Assembly: GCA_012522755.1 (NCBI GenBank)
Contig: JAAYJV010000012.1
Coordinates: 1-33,619 of the forward strand
Source of the DNA: Candidatus Hydrogenedens sp.
Lineage (GTDB): Bacteria; Hydrogenedentota; Hydrogenedentia; Hydrogenedentales; CAITNO01
Reading direction: 5' to 3'
DNA: 33,619 nt
In this document: positions 16,501-24,139 of the stretch, one piece after another
How the letters are laid out: every line of letters starts with the position of its first letter
Numbering within the stretch: position 1 is the first letter of the stretch
The notes under the pieces: generated by a model
What the model was told of the DNA's origin: nothing
Databases searched by the model: none
The model's input: only the letters and a program-made list of their open reading frames with translations
Translations under genes and position numbers: made by a program

Positions 16501-16778
16501 TGGCCAAAGCACCCTCTGAATGTGTCGCAAAAGGTATTGTTGAAGAAAACACATATGACCGGCTCGGTGATGAGGGCGATCCTCCCGATCCTTTGAATCC
16601 CAATTTGCCTTCGCAGCGCCGAGACGAAGTTTTTTATACCCTTACGGCTCAGACTGTCTTTGTGGATGAAATCGGTTCTCTGATTATGGATCCCACCCCG
16701 GCCCGCGCCAGTTTTTCCATTTACCCGGAAGTTCGCAAGCGGATTGATACGCCTCCTGTACGTGAATTCAGCCGCTGA
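13527..16778 (+). CDS. Large secreted Ig-like protein with acidic insert
   Basis: A predicted exported protein of 1083 residues that I cannot place in one family. ATG 13527 is chosen because GAGGAGA precedes it and a Sec signal peptide (MHRIALVLLITMMTLSIAAQ) follows; the open frame upstream to a GTG at 13476 lacks these. The chain is mostly beta-strand-like. Residues 226-242 are an almost pure Glu/Gly run inserted between two ordinary segments. NLIPNGDFESG (about 346-356) resembles the start of a carbohydrate-binding jelly-roll. Around residue 515, VPPVLRIDSPAG opens an Ig-like section, with another near KPEATDRAGNFSDTS. There is no C-terminal hydrophobic anchor. The second giant gene follows after 79 bases, so the two are probably cotranscribed. 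Surface or extracellular location is inferred. Confidence 0.8.
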   Translation: MHRIALVLLITMMTLSIAAQEGSDKCTLMDLTVQTPITLPVLPPLVEESLTLTLAENDVPTPQAVINLWVKVLNNARQPDERLELYFNGTLLETRAAAQWSSWEGEQWHLWSRPVLSLGESGIVVELKSFTRSDAPGNKPSLILIGAMEVAGTSLTGGPTVSNSVGRCVYTTPANSAGLSLQGVYPVTAEDLGPGETGQRLTARLGGLGAPRISASIRFDGGVAADEEEGEEEEEGEVEGEDTPSAPLNAYVQLRYGDEAINGRINALLMPEPFIDGVNAFKVGQECWRVYDYIPEHLHSIPLRPEVRISIDPNFPQAFLMVDDFTLTYVTPLLETTDPAWIGRDNLIPNGDFESGTYPFIIESPEGKTTCPMVSDVIKKVSDACRGDYAAVFRFHVPDAYIAYCDVERIIGKNQRATLVITGLNLESINFVALIPEFLGATGLADGNYLRLLPDSAPTFTGDMEELRFSFSFSGPFNVAFNGDTICTDGLASYECAVNGEFKVGMLDACSTLIDTVPPVLRIDSPAGATDASAGSPSVSVVNRVPASPATDFPGNWILSAESLTPKNTASYAVSDMHVFVNPGSRQDVPFSLADGADPAVLSMNVSARFVDLSPSLDGVIYPVTLSGFYATEDRAGRPTEFPGNRRGTARWNTSASSALVNSYTQHMASAIDMTATWNVSIPRNTSADYWDYSFKPEATDRAGNFSDTSSLHNITVHWLYRTRARLTDREGILSEPPVMPWKLDSPTLPETGTACRQLARFRLYTLETNGSLSIIASTEDWLDGPLLGSTMMNNGRSFMNTVRDHMGLALCLDVIGADETGNVQFIPDNYGTGMSRSHLIGAEVDHVIWVPGQDNRAIDTDVSLELFHENINQDQIIRSYGSALRVPLPPLSQACVERVNGLVRFKNIVPTSGLSRAQSGPWILWKFYRNGTLVATGLAGEGQGYRLLENLLLYGTDTDSSVTAAALSAPLDSNDLTDVPWTRRLVRPRFLAKAPSECVAKGIVEENTYDRLGDEGDPPDPLNPNLPSQRRDEVFYTLTAQTVFVDEIGSLIMDPTPARASFSIYPEVRKRIDTPPVREFSR
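14202..14252 (+). repeat. Acidic Glu/Gly coding tract inside the first giant protein
   Basis: This stretch encodes 17 residues that are nearly all Glu and Gly, with DNA of GAA/GAG/GGG codons. It interrupts otherwise ordinary sequence (RFDGGVA before, PSAPLNAYVQLRYG after). It resembles the two tracts in the next gene. Confidence 0.8.
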
Positions 16779-16857
16779 GTTATCTATGAGCGTTGCTGAC
16801 GGCAATGCCTGATGCACTGGAATAAACAAGTTCCCAAGTGACAAGGAGAAGCAACAG

Positions 16858-19800
16858 ATGATGTTGCCAGAAAAGCGATGTTCCGTCTTTACCTTGAGTA
16901 TTTTCGTATTGGCGGCACTGAGTATGATTGTCGGGTCGCAAAGTGCCCTGGCCCAGATCAGCATGTTGCCCTGGCTTGAGGGCTGGGCGGCCAATGGACC
17001 TCTTCACGCCGTGGCGCCATCGGAAGATGCCGTATATTTGGGAGGAGCTTTCACCTATATCGGCCGAGAGACGGGAACCCTGGCGCAGGTGGATAGTGCC
17101 GGCGCTCTGGATGACGGGAAGTTTCCGCAAATAATCGGTACTGTCTATGCCACTGTCTCCGATGGAGCGGGCGGCTGGTATGTGGGTGGTGATTTTCTCT
17201 GGGTGGAGACTGTGGCCTGTGAGCGTCTCATTCATATAATGGACGATGGCAGTCTGGATCCGGACTGGACGCCGGAAGAGGGCATCGGGGTGAATGGCCC
17301 TGTTTATGCCCTGGCTCTTTCCGAAAACAGATCCACGCTCTTTATCGGAGGAGACTTTACCAGCATCAACGGCACAGCCCGGAGAAATCTGGCCGCTGTG
17401 AATACCGTTACCCGGGCTCTGCGCAGTTGGAATCCCCGGCCTGATGGTGCTGTTCGTGCTTTTGCCCAGTCTCATGACAAAAAGGAACTCTATACGGGGG
17501 GAAGTTTTAAGGAGATTGCCGGAAGGGAATGGCCTTATCTTGTTTCTTTTCATGCTGATCCCGAGGCATCCGATTTCGGAGAGCTTACTCCCTGGGATCC
17601 GGAAGCCAACGGGCATGTGGAAGCCCTGTGCTATGCCGAGGGCATCGCTGTCGATGTGGAAGATGAAGGAGAAGTGGCTGGCGAAGGAGAAGGGGAAGAG
17701 GAAGAGCCAGGGGAAGGCGAAGAGGAAGGCGAAGGAGAAGTTGTGCTTCCTGAAGAGCCGGAGGCGAATTATGTCCTTTATGTGGGTGGCTGGTTCAGCC
17801 AGATGGGAGAACGTTTCAGAAATCATCTTGCGGCGATCAATGCGGAAACAGCGGAGGTATTGAATTGGAATCCCGCTCCCAATAATCCTGTCTTCGCTCT
17901 TGATGTGGACGAGAAAGCCGTCTATGCCGCCGGTGCATTCACGCGTATCGGCCTCAGAAATTGTACTTTTGCGGCTGCTCTGGATCGCGCGTCGGGAGAT
18001 GTCTTTGAAGACTGGCAACTGGGGCGGGGAGATGAAAAACTCAATGACTGGGTGACAGCAGTGAAATGCGCACCCAATGAGCTTTCCCTTTATCTTGCCG
18101 GGCATTTCACCTGGTTGGGCAATGCGCAGCGAGCCCGTCTGGCAAGGGTGAATGCTGATTCAGGTACAGTGGGCACCTGGAATCCCGGTGCCGGTGACAT
18201 GAGTTATGTTCTCCAGCCTCATACGCAAGAGGGTGAAGAAAAGATTCAGGTCGCAGGAAAATCCACTGTCATGAATGGTGGGATCCGTCATCGCCTGGCT
18301 GCGTTCAATAAAGGCTCCTCTGATGATCCGGACTACAGTTTGAACGACTGGAATCCCCATGTCAACAATCCGGTCTATGGGCTGGCCTGCTCAGAAGGGG
18401 AAAAGATCATTTACGCCGGGGGACTTTTCGATAAAACAGGAAATAATGGAGACCAGGACGGTTATTCGGACAGCCGGACAGCACTGGCCGCCATTACGGC
18501 TGATTCCGTGTTCCTGCCCTTTGCGGATCTGACTTCAGAGATTGAAGAGGAACGTCCCCTTGTTCGTGCACTGGCTCTCAGCGACAGTTTGAGCATTCCG
18601 ACCCTTTATATAGGCGGGTCTTTTTCGACCTTGCAGGGGCTGGCACGGTCCGGGCTCGGAGCAGTGAACGCCTCTTACGCTGATTCAGCGTTCGGGAATG
18701 CCCTTTCCTGGGAGCCCGACCTTTTCGATACCTGTCATGCTCTGGATCTTTCCGAAGATGAGAGCCTGATATTCGCCGGAGGTGAAACAGACGATTTCAA
18801 AGGGATTCTGGCTGCTCTGGATACTGATGGCATGCCTGTCTGGGATTTTACGGCGGACTATGCAGTTCAAAGCCTGGAAGCCATTGAAGGGGATGTGCTC
18901 TATGTGGGCGGCAGTTTCACACAGTTGGAATCAGGCGGGAACATCTTCTCATATTTGCGTCTGGCGCGGATTGAGGATTCTCAAAGCGGTGTTCTGGATG
19001 AAGTCTGGCGTCCTGCGATAGTTGGTTCCGTATTGGCCCTGTGGGCCGGCAATGGAGACCAGCCTCTCTTCATAGGCGGCAATTTCACACAGGGCATTTC
19101 TTCCGAATCAGGAGAGAGCCACAGCCTGAATCACCTGGCCGCCATAAGTACACAGACCCAGCCGGTCGGTTATGGCGATTTTCTGGAGTGGCGGCCCAGT
19201 GTTGATGGGCCTGTTTACCTGCTGACGCCCGATATCGACAAGCCTTATTTCTTTGTCGGCGGTGTCTTCACGGCGCTGGGCCAGGAAAATGCCTTGTATC
19301 GTTCCATCAGCAGTCTCGCTCTCTTCGCTCACAATGATCTTGTCCCCCCCGAAATCACACTCATCGGAGAGGATCCTCAGGAAATAGAATGTGGCGATGA
19401 TTATATTGAAGCTGGTGCTTTGGCTACAGACAATTGGGACGGTAACCTGACGGAAGAACTGGTCATTGACAGTTCAGAAGTGAATACGGCTGAACCGGGC
19501 ACCTATACCGTTTATTACTCTGTTCAGGACGGTTCCGGTAATGAGGCGACAGCTGAGCGGACAGTGGAAGTTTCTGATAATTTGCCGCCGGTCATTGAGC
19601 TCGTTGGTGATCCGGAGATGGTTCTCGAATGCAATATGGATGTTTATGAGGAATTTGGAGCGCGGGCCTTTGATTATTGTGAAGGTGCCTTGAATCATCA
19701 TCTCGAAGGCACGGTGGATACAACGCAGCCGGGAAGCTATATGCTGACTTATGAGGCTGTGGACAGTAGCGGTAATGAAGCCGATCCGGTGGTGCGTCTG

Positions 19801-22800
19801 GTTCATGTCATCGACAGTATGCCTCCTGTCTTCTCAGAAACAGAATTGCCCTATGTCACCGTGGAACTGGGCCATCCCTATGACGATGAGATTCCTGAAG
19901 CCTTTGACATGTGCCAGGGTCTTGTTCCCGTTGACAGTGATGCCGATACAGCAGTCCGAATCGATGAAAAAGGACAGTATATCGTTACCTACAGCGCCGA
20001 TGATGGCGAGAATCAGGCTGAAATAACCCGGACGGTCTACGTGGTGGATCCCGAGAAACCCTATGTCCTTTCTCTGGAAGTGCTTTCTCCCTCCAGTATC
20101 CTCGTGACTTTCAACAAGCCCATGAGTGCCCGCGCGTCCATGGTGAATTACTACAGCTTGAGCGGTTCCGGTCTGGGTACACTCACAGCACGCCCCCATA
20201 GAGTCGTGCCCGATGCGGCTGACCCTGCAAGCTATCTGCTTGAATGGAACAGTCCCGCCGAAATGTATAATGGTGGTGCCCTCAGACTGACAGTGAATAA
20301 AATGGTTACTGATGCGGACGACAACGCACTGGAAGACCCGAATTTTGCATTGGGTACAGGCATGGGCATCAAACCGGTCATTACCATTCTGGGCGACAAC
20401 CCGGAATATTTCCAGTGTGCCGGCGACTATGAGGATGCGGGAGCCACGGCTTTTGACGATCCTGATGGTGTTGTAGAGGTTACCGTGGAAGGTCTGGAAG
20501 CCTTTTCAGAGCCTGAAGCGGGCATCTTTGAAATCACCTATCGTGCTCAGGATCTTGCAGGCAACGTCGGTACTGCAACACGGATCGTTGAGGTGCAGGA
20601 TGACCAGGAACCGGTGATCACACTTGTGGGCGACAGTCCGGCCATTGTGGAATGCGGTTACAGCTATGTGGATCCGGGTGTCTCGGCTTATGATGTTTGT
20701 GACGGAGATCTGACGGATTCCATTGTAACCACCTTTTACACGGAAGAGGGTATTGAGGTTGAAGAAATCGATACGCAAAGCGCTGGAATTTTCCTGATTT
20801 TCTACCAGGTGAGCGATAAAGTCGGTAATGAAGCTGTCCCGGTGATTCGGGAAGTGGAAGTGGTGGATACAAACACACCGCTCTTCCTGTGGATCGGCTC
20901 TTCTTTTGAGGAAGAACTTCCTGTGGAAGATGGTTTTTATGTACTTGAGTGTTCCGAAGCCTTTGTGGAGCCCGTGGACTTTACCGCTGCGGATCTCTGT
21001 GATGGCTATCTGGAAGGGCCCGTGTCCCATCTGGAGCCCGGTGAAGCCGGTGTGCTCGCTTTTGCTTGGGCGCTGGACGCAGACAAGAAACCCCTCTACG
21101 GAGAGACAGATCCGCTTGTCTATCCCTATGACACTTTCATCAGCCATCCCGGTGATTACCTGCTCTGTTATGTGGCTTATGACGCTTCGGGCAACACCTA
21201 TCCCGCTGTGGATGACGATGGAATGCCCGAACTGAGTTATCCGCTGTTCCTGGATGAAAACCTGGAAGCGCTTGTGGTGGATTATGCACGGCTCGTACGT
21301 GTTGTTGATACACGCTTGCCCGTTATTGAACTGAACAGCAACGCCTGGATGCAATGGGAATGCACCCTTCCCTTTGTTGATCCTGTCACCGCCTTTGATG
21401 ACTGCGCCGGTGATCTGACAGCCTATATCGTGATAACAGGCTCCGTCAATACGGGAGAACTGGGAGTACACGCGCTCAGCTATTCAGTATCGGACTTTGA
21501 AGGCAATGCGGCCTTGCCTCAACAACGGCAGGTTGAAGTGGTGGATACAATAGCTCCGGTAATTTCACTGAATACAGATGAGTTCATGGTCATTGAATGC
21601 AGCAGTGATTTTATTGACCCTGTCACCGCCTTTGATGACTGTACCGGTGATCTGACGGCGCATATAGTGACAACAGGCTTTGTCAATACGGGCGTTCTGG
21701 ACAGCTATGTACTGACTTATAATGTGTCGGACAGCAGCGGAAATGCCGCTGAAACCGTAACAAGAACAGTGACAGTGGAAGATACGGAAAAGCCTGTCCT
21801 CTCCGGTCCCGATGAGTTCCTGTTGGAATGCGGTAGCCCATTCGATCCGATGATGGTCGGTGTGACCGCCTTTGACGATTGCGCCGGTGATCTGACCCCG
21901 GACATGGAAGTCACGGGTACTGTGCTGACCCATGAGCCGGGCATCTATACCCTCGAATATACTGTGAGCGACCCGACCGGTAATGCGGCGGATCCTCACG
22001 TCCTTACCGTGGAGGTGAGAGACAGCATTCGACCTGTTCTCGACTTGAACGGCCCGTCTTCTGTCGAGGTGGAATGTGGCGACGACTGGGATGACCCGGT
22101 CACCGCCTTTGACAGCTGTGCCGGAGACCTGACCGCTGAGATTGTTACAACGCCTCCGGTGAACACGGAAGCAACAGGTACCTTCACTGTGACCTACACG
22201 GTATCTGATCCTTCCGGAAACGAAGCTGAATCCCTCACCCGAACAATCATCGTGGAAGATACGATGTCTCCCGAGATTCATCTCGGTGTTGATTTCCCCA
22301 ATTCAGTGACAGTGGTGGATGGATTTGTCAAATGGCTGCACGGCCAGCCCTTTGATGAGCCTGATGACTTTAATATTCATGATGCCTGTGAAGGCGATCT
22401 GTCGCCGGTTCATCCCCAGTTGCCGCCCATGACCACTGAAGCTGTCATCGGCTATGCCTGGGCTTTGGATCCCGTGACAAAAGAGCCCTTGTGGAACACG
22501 CCTCAGATTGATCCGCTCTGGTTTGATCTGGATGACTTCGTCAACCATGAAGGCTATTATCTGATGATTTATGAAGCCCGCGACAGTGTCGGCAATCACA
22601 CTCCCGTAATGGGTACAGGTGGTTTTGTTCCCATCTTTGATGATGACTTCAATCCGAATTTCCTTGATGAAGACGGTGAGCTCCGCTCGGAATTGAGCTT
22701 TGCACGACTTGTCTGGGTCTCTTCAGCCAAGACAGGCGGATTGCCCTTCAAGTTCGCTCAATTTGTGGTCGATACTTTCGGAGCCTGGGATCGCAACGGA

Positions 22801-23277
22801 GATGGGATCCTGGATGATGATGAGCAGAAGAAGGTTGTGGATGCATTCATCGGTGAAAATCAGGAGATTGATGAAGAGGAGCTCTTGCAAATCCTGAGGG
22901 ATATTCAGAAGGACGAAGAATTGTCTCTCGCCCTCCTGAAGGAATTCCTGAAAGACGACAAGCCTTCTGAAGGTGAAGAACTGATCGAAGGTGAAGTTGT
23001 TCCTGAAGGCGAAGCAACCCTTGAAGGGGAAGCAGCCCTCGAAGGCGAAGTTATTGCTGAAGGCGAAGCAACCCTCGAAGGCGAAGCCCAGCCCGGTGAA
23101 GGTGAACTCCAGCCTGATGAAGGTGAATTCCAGCCTGATGAAGGTGAAGATGCCGCTGTGGGCTGCTGTCGCACCTCGAAGAAAAGCCTGAGCGATGTCT
23201 TTGGTGACTTGTTGCTTCTGGGTCTCAGCCTCATGGTGCTGCTGACCGTGGCCGGAGGAAAAAGGCGAGACCGTTAA
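16858..23277 (+). CDS. Giant surface protein: propeller, Ig-like array, EF-hand, acidic stalk, C-terminal anchor
   Basis: A predicted exported and surface-anchored protein of 2139 residues. Order: signal peptide (1-33, ending SALAQ); about 14 delta-60-type (DUF5122-like) propeller blades marked by Y.GG.F (about 60-800), with an acidic insert at 268-303; three DUF5011-like Ig domains from about 831; a Big_5/SbsA-like Ig domain (VLSPSSILVTFNKPMSA); about eight more DUF5011-like domains to about 1955, two of an expanded type; an EF-hand loop DRNGDGILDDDE (about 1978-1989); EGE repeats (2038-2097); then GCC (2102-2104), a hydrophobic segment and KRRDR at the end. That tail resembles Cys-type CTERM sorting signals. 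AAGGAGAA precedes the ATG. Its function is probably adhesion or ligand binding, which is inference. Confidence 0.88.
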   Translation: MMLPEKRCSVFTLSIFVLAALSMIVGSQSALAQISMLPWLEGWAANGPLHAVAPSEDAVYLGGAFTYIGRETGTLAQVDSAGALDDGKFPQIIGTVYATVSDGAGGWYVGGDFLWVETVACERLIHIMDDGSLDPDWTPEEGIGVNGPVYALALSENRSTLFIGGDFTSINGTARRNLAAVNTVTRALRSWNPRPDGAVRAFAQSHDKKELYTGGSFKEIAGREWPYLVSFHADPEASDFGELTPWDPEANGHVEALCYAEGIAVDVEDEGEVAGEGEGEEEEPGEGEEEGEGEVVLPEEPEANYVLYVGGWFSQMGERFRNHLAAINAETAEVLNWNPAPNNPVFALDVDEKAVYAAGAFTRIGLRNCTFAAALDRASGDVFEDWQLGRGDEKLNDWVTAVKCAPNELSLYLAGHFTWLGNAQRARLARVNADSGTVGTWNPGAGDMSYVLQPHTQEGEEKIQVAGKSTVMNGGIRHRLAAFNKGSSDDPDYSLNDWNPHVNNPVYGLACSEGEKIIYAGGLFDKTGNNGDQDGYSDSRTALAAITADSVFLPFADLTSEIEEERPLVRALALSDSLSIPTLYIGGSFSTLQGLARSGLGAVNASYADSAFGNALSWEPDLFDTCHALDLSEDESLIFAGGETDDFKGILAALDTDGMPVWDFTADYAVQSLEAIEGDVLYVGGSFTQLESGGNIFSYLRLARIEDSQSGVLDEVWRPAIVGSVLALWAGNGDQPLFIGGNFTQGISSESGESHSLNHLAAISTQTQPVGYGDFLEWRPSVDGPVYLLTPDIDKPYFFVGGVFTALGQENALYRSISSLALFAHNDLVPPEITLIGEDPQEIECGDDYIEAGALATDNWDGNLTEELVIDSSEVNTAEPGTYTVYYSVQDGSGNEATAERTVEVSDNLPPVIELVGDPEMVLECNMDVYEEFGARAFDYCEGALNHHLEGTVDTTQPGSYMLTYEAVDSSGNEADPVVRLVHVIDSMPPVFSETELPYVTVELGHPYDDEIPEAFDMCQGLVPVDSDADTAVRIDEKGQYIVTYSADDGENQAEITRTVYVVDPEKPYVLSLEVLSPSSILVTFNKPMSARASMVNYYSLSGSGLGTLTARPHRVVPDAADPASYLLEWNSPAEMYNGGALRLTVNKMVTDADDNALEDPNFALGTGMGIKPVITILGDNPEYFQCAGDYEDAGATAFDDPDGVVEVTVEGLEAFSEPEAGIFEITYRAQDLAGNVGTATRIVEVQDDQEPVITLVGDSPAIVECGYSYVDPGVSAYDVCDGDLTDSIVTTFYTEEGIEVEEIDTQSAGIFLIFYQVSDKVGNEAVPVIREVEVVDTNTPLFLWIGSSFEEELPVEDGFYVLECSEAFVEPVDFTAADLCDGYLEGPVSHLEPGEAGVLAFAWALDADKKPLYGETDPLVYPYDTFISHPGDYLLCYVAYDASGNTYPAVDDDGMPELSYPLFLDENLEALVVDYARLVRVVDTRLPVIELNSNAWMQWECTLPFVDPVTAFDDCAGDLTAYIVITGSVNTGELGVHALSYSVSDFEGNAALPQQRQVEVVDTIAPVISLNTDEFMVIECSSDFIDPVTAFDDCTGDLTAHIVTTGFVNTGVLDSYVLTYNVSDSSGNAAETVTRTVTVEDTEKPVLSGPDEFLLECGSPFDPMMVGVTAFDDCAGDLTPDMEVTGTVLTHEPGIYTLEYTVSDPTGNAADPHVLTVEVRDSIRPVLDLNGPSSVEVECGDDWDDPVTAFDSCAGDLTAEIVTTPPVNTEATGTFTVTYTVSDPSGNEAESLTRTIIVEDTMSPEIHLGVDFPNSVTVVDGFVKWLHGQPFDEPDDFNIHDACEGDLSPVHPQLPPMTTEAVIGYAWALDPVTKEPLWNTPQIDPLWFDLDDFVNHEGYYLMIYEARDSVGNHTPVMGTGGFVPIFDDDFNPNFLDEDGELRSELSFARLVWVSSAKTGGLPFKFAQFVVDTFGAWDRNGDGILDDDEQKKVVDAFIGENQEIDEEELLQILRDIQKDEELSLALLKEFLKDDKPSEGEELIEGEVVPEGEATLEGEAALEGEVIAEGEATLEGEAQPGEGELQPDEGEFQPDEGEDAAVGCCRTSKKSLSDVFGDLLLLGLSLMVLLTVAGGKRRDR
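17659..17766 (+). repeat. Acidic Glu/Gly tract inside the propeller region
   Basis: Encodes residues 268-303, dominated by GEGEGEEEE-type sequence, between the strand ALCYAEG and the next blade strand YVLYVGGWF. The DNA is purine-rich GAAGGCGAAG-type sequence prone to slippage, so its length could vary between strains. Confidence 0.85.
22969..23148 (+). repeat. Hexapeptide EGE stalk repeat before the C-terminal anchor
   Basis: Encodes about ten degenerate repeats of six to eight residues beginning EGE: EGEVVP, EGEATL, EGEAAL, EGEVIA, EGEATL, then two copies of a seven-residue unit QPDEGE plus one. At DNA level CTGAAGGCGAAGCAACCCT recurs 54 bases apart (from 23003 and 23057), three repeat units. 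The composition suggests an extended, acidic, possibly calcium-binding stalk. Confidence 0.88.
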
Positions 23278-23304
23278 GCAACGACTTTCCCCGTGAGAAA
23301 AAAT

Positions 23305-23334
23305 AAGGCTGCGATGCTCATGCGTCGCAGCCTT
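23305..23334. terminator. Bidirectional intrinsic terminator
   Basis: AAGGCTGCGA (23305-23314) pairs perfectly with TCGCAGCCTT (23325-23334) around a 10-base loop. On the minus strand the stem is followed by ATTTTTT, a strong stop for the small membrane protein gene. On the plus strand it is followed by TGTTCATTTT, weaker, ending the giant-protein operon. Confidence 0.85.
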
Positions 23335-23355
23335 TGTTCATTTTCATTGAAAGAT

Positions 23356-23712
23356 TTATGCTTCCGGATCTGAAGAAGCCTTATCAGCCTGACTTGTTCT
23401 CAAAGGAGTCGAGCCGAGGGTTTCTTTGTAGACCCGGGCTTCTTCCTGACGTTGTTGCCGGTAGATGGCGAAAATATCACGTACAGCCCATACCATGATG
23501 ATCCAGAAGAAGATCAGCATGAGTAAAAACATCCCGAAAAAGTAGAGCCGTGAGACGGGCTGGTTGAAGATATGGGCCCCCAGCACAAGCATCAGCGGAA
23601 TTGTCAAGAGCAGATAAAAGCTCAGAGGTCTCCGGCGATGGGCTTCACGGAAAGCTTTTACAAAAAGAGGCCACAACGCTAAAGGAGCTCTGTTTTCAGG
23701 TTCTGTGCTCAT
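23356..23712 (-). CDS. Small two-span membrane protein
   Basis: Unrecognised. From ATG 23712 the product is 118 residues (MSTEPENRAPLALWPLF at the start), with a basic stretch AHRRRP followed by two hydrophobic segments at about 31-47 and 56-79, and a charged tail. The open frame continues upstream to 23802, but that extension overlaps fmdB out of frame and is Ala/Pro-rich, so the shorter start is preferred; no strong ribosome binding site lies within ten bases of it. It begins 25 bases after the fmdB-like gene and is probably its operon partner. It ends at the bidirectional terminator. Confidence 0.7.
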   Translation of the reverse strand: MSTEPENRAPLALWPLFVKAFREAHRRRPLSFYLLLTIPLMLVLGAHIFNQPVSRLYFFGMFLLMLIFFWIIMVWAVRDIFAIYRQQRQEEARVYKETLGSTPLRTSQADKASSDPEA

Positions 23713-23737
23713 GAGAGGGTCAGTGTCTGTGCTTCCC

Positions 23738-23971
23738 TCAGAAAGGGCAGCTGCCGCCGGGGCATCCGCCGGAAGGGGGAAGGTTGCAGGCACCACTGGC
23801 ACAGGGCAGATCGGAGAGACCGCCCGTACTGCTCACAGGCGCGAAGCGGCTCAACTGTTTCTCCATTTGTTTGGATCCACATTCGGGACACGCCGGTTTG
23901 TCTTCATCTGAGCGGACCAGGACTTCAGACGTGGCACCACATTTTTTGCAGGAATAAAGAAAAAGGGGCAT
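23738..23971 (-). CDS. FmdB-type zinc ribbon protein
   Basis: A 77-residue protein of the FmdB/putative regulatory protein family (small zinc ribbon). It begins MPLFLYSCKKCG and has two CxxC pairs at Cys8/11 and Cys28/31, spaced as in the family, where they bind one zinc. The C-terminal third is Gly/Pro/Cys-rich (GGCPGGSCPF), with four further Cys. The ATG at 23971 is preferred over an upstream in-frame start at 24001 because AAGGAG lies about eight bases before it, and the upstream extension would translate that site. Family members are often called transcription regulators on thin evidence; the actual role is unknown. Confidence 0.85.
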   Translation of the reverse strand: MPLFLYSCKKCGATSEVLVRSDEDKPACPECGSKQMEKQLSRFAPVSSTGGLSDLPCASGACNLPPSGGCPGGSCPF

Positions 23972-24035
23972 GAGAAAACTCCTTTTGTTGAAAATTGTCA
24001 TTGAAAACCACCAAAAAACAACAGCATGCTAAAAC

Positions 24036-24064
24036 TTGGCAACGCCTGAATCAGCAATTAAATT
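24036..24064 (+). promoter_or_regulatory. Candidate promoter of hldE
   Basis: TTGGCA (24036-24041), 17 bases, TAAATT (24059-24064): 5/6 and 4/6 matches to consensus. Transcription would start about 70 bases before the hldE ATG. The region is shared with the divergent fmdB-like gene. Confidence 0.4.
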
Positions 24065-24082
24065 CCAGCGCCAGCCTCTCTT

Positions 24083-24112
24083 ATCGTAAACTAAGCCTGA
24101 TTTTCACGTCAA
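24083..24112 (-). promoter_or_regulatory. Candidate promoter of the fmdB-like gene
   Basis: On the minus strand TTGACG (plus-strand 24107-24112), 18 bases, TACGAT (plus-strand 24083-24088). The -35 is a 5/6 match and the -10 a 4/6 match. It would give a leader of about 100 bases crossing the hldE promoter region. Confidence 0.4.
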
Positions 24113-24139
24113 TTTTTTAAACAAGTGCAGGAAATTTAC

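Noticed and set aside
20506-21471. Minus-strand frame of 321 codons opposite the Ig-like array
   Set aside because: Repeated segments simply mirror the repeated Ig-like domains on the coding strand.
22969-23148. Possible CRISPR or minisatellite array
   Set aside because: The period is a multiple of three, the frame is open throughout, and the units encode EGE peptides; there are no unique spacers.
23713-23802. Upstream extension of the small membrane protein
   Set aside because: It overlaps the zinc-ribbon gene in another frame and is low-complexity Ala/Pro.
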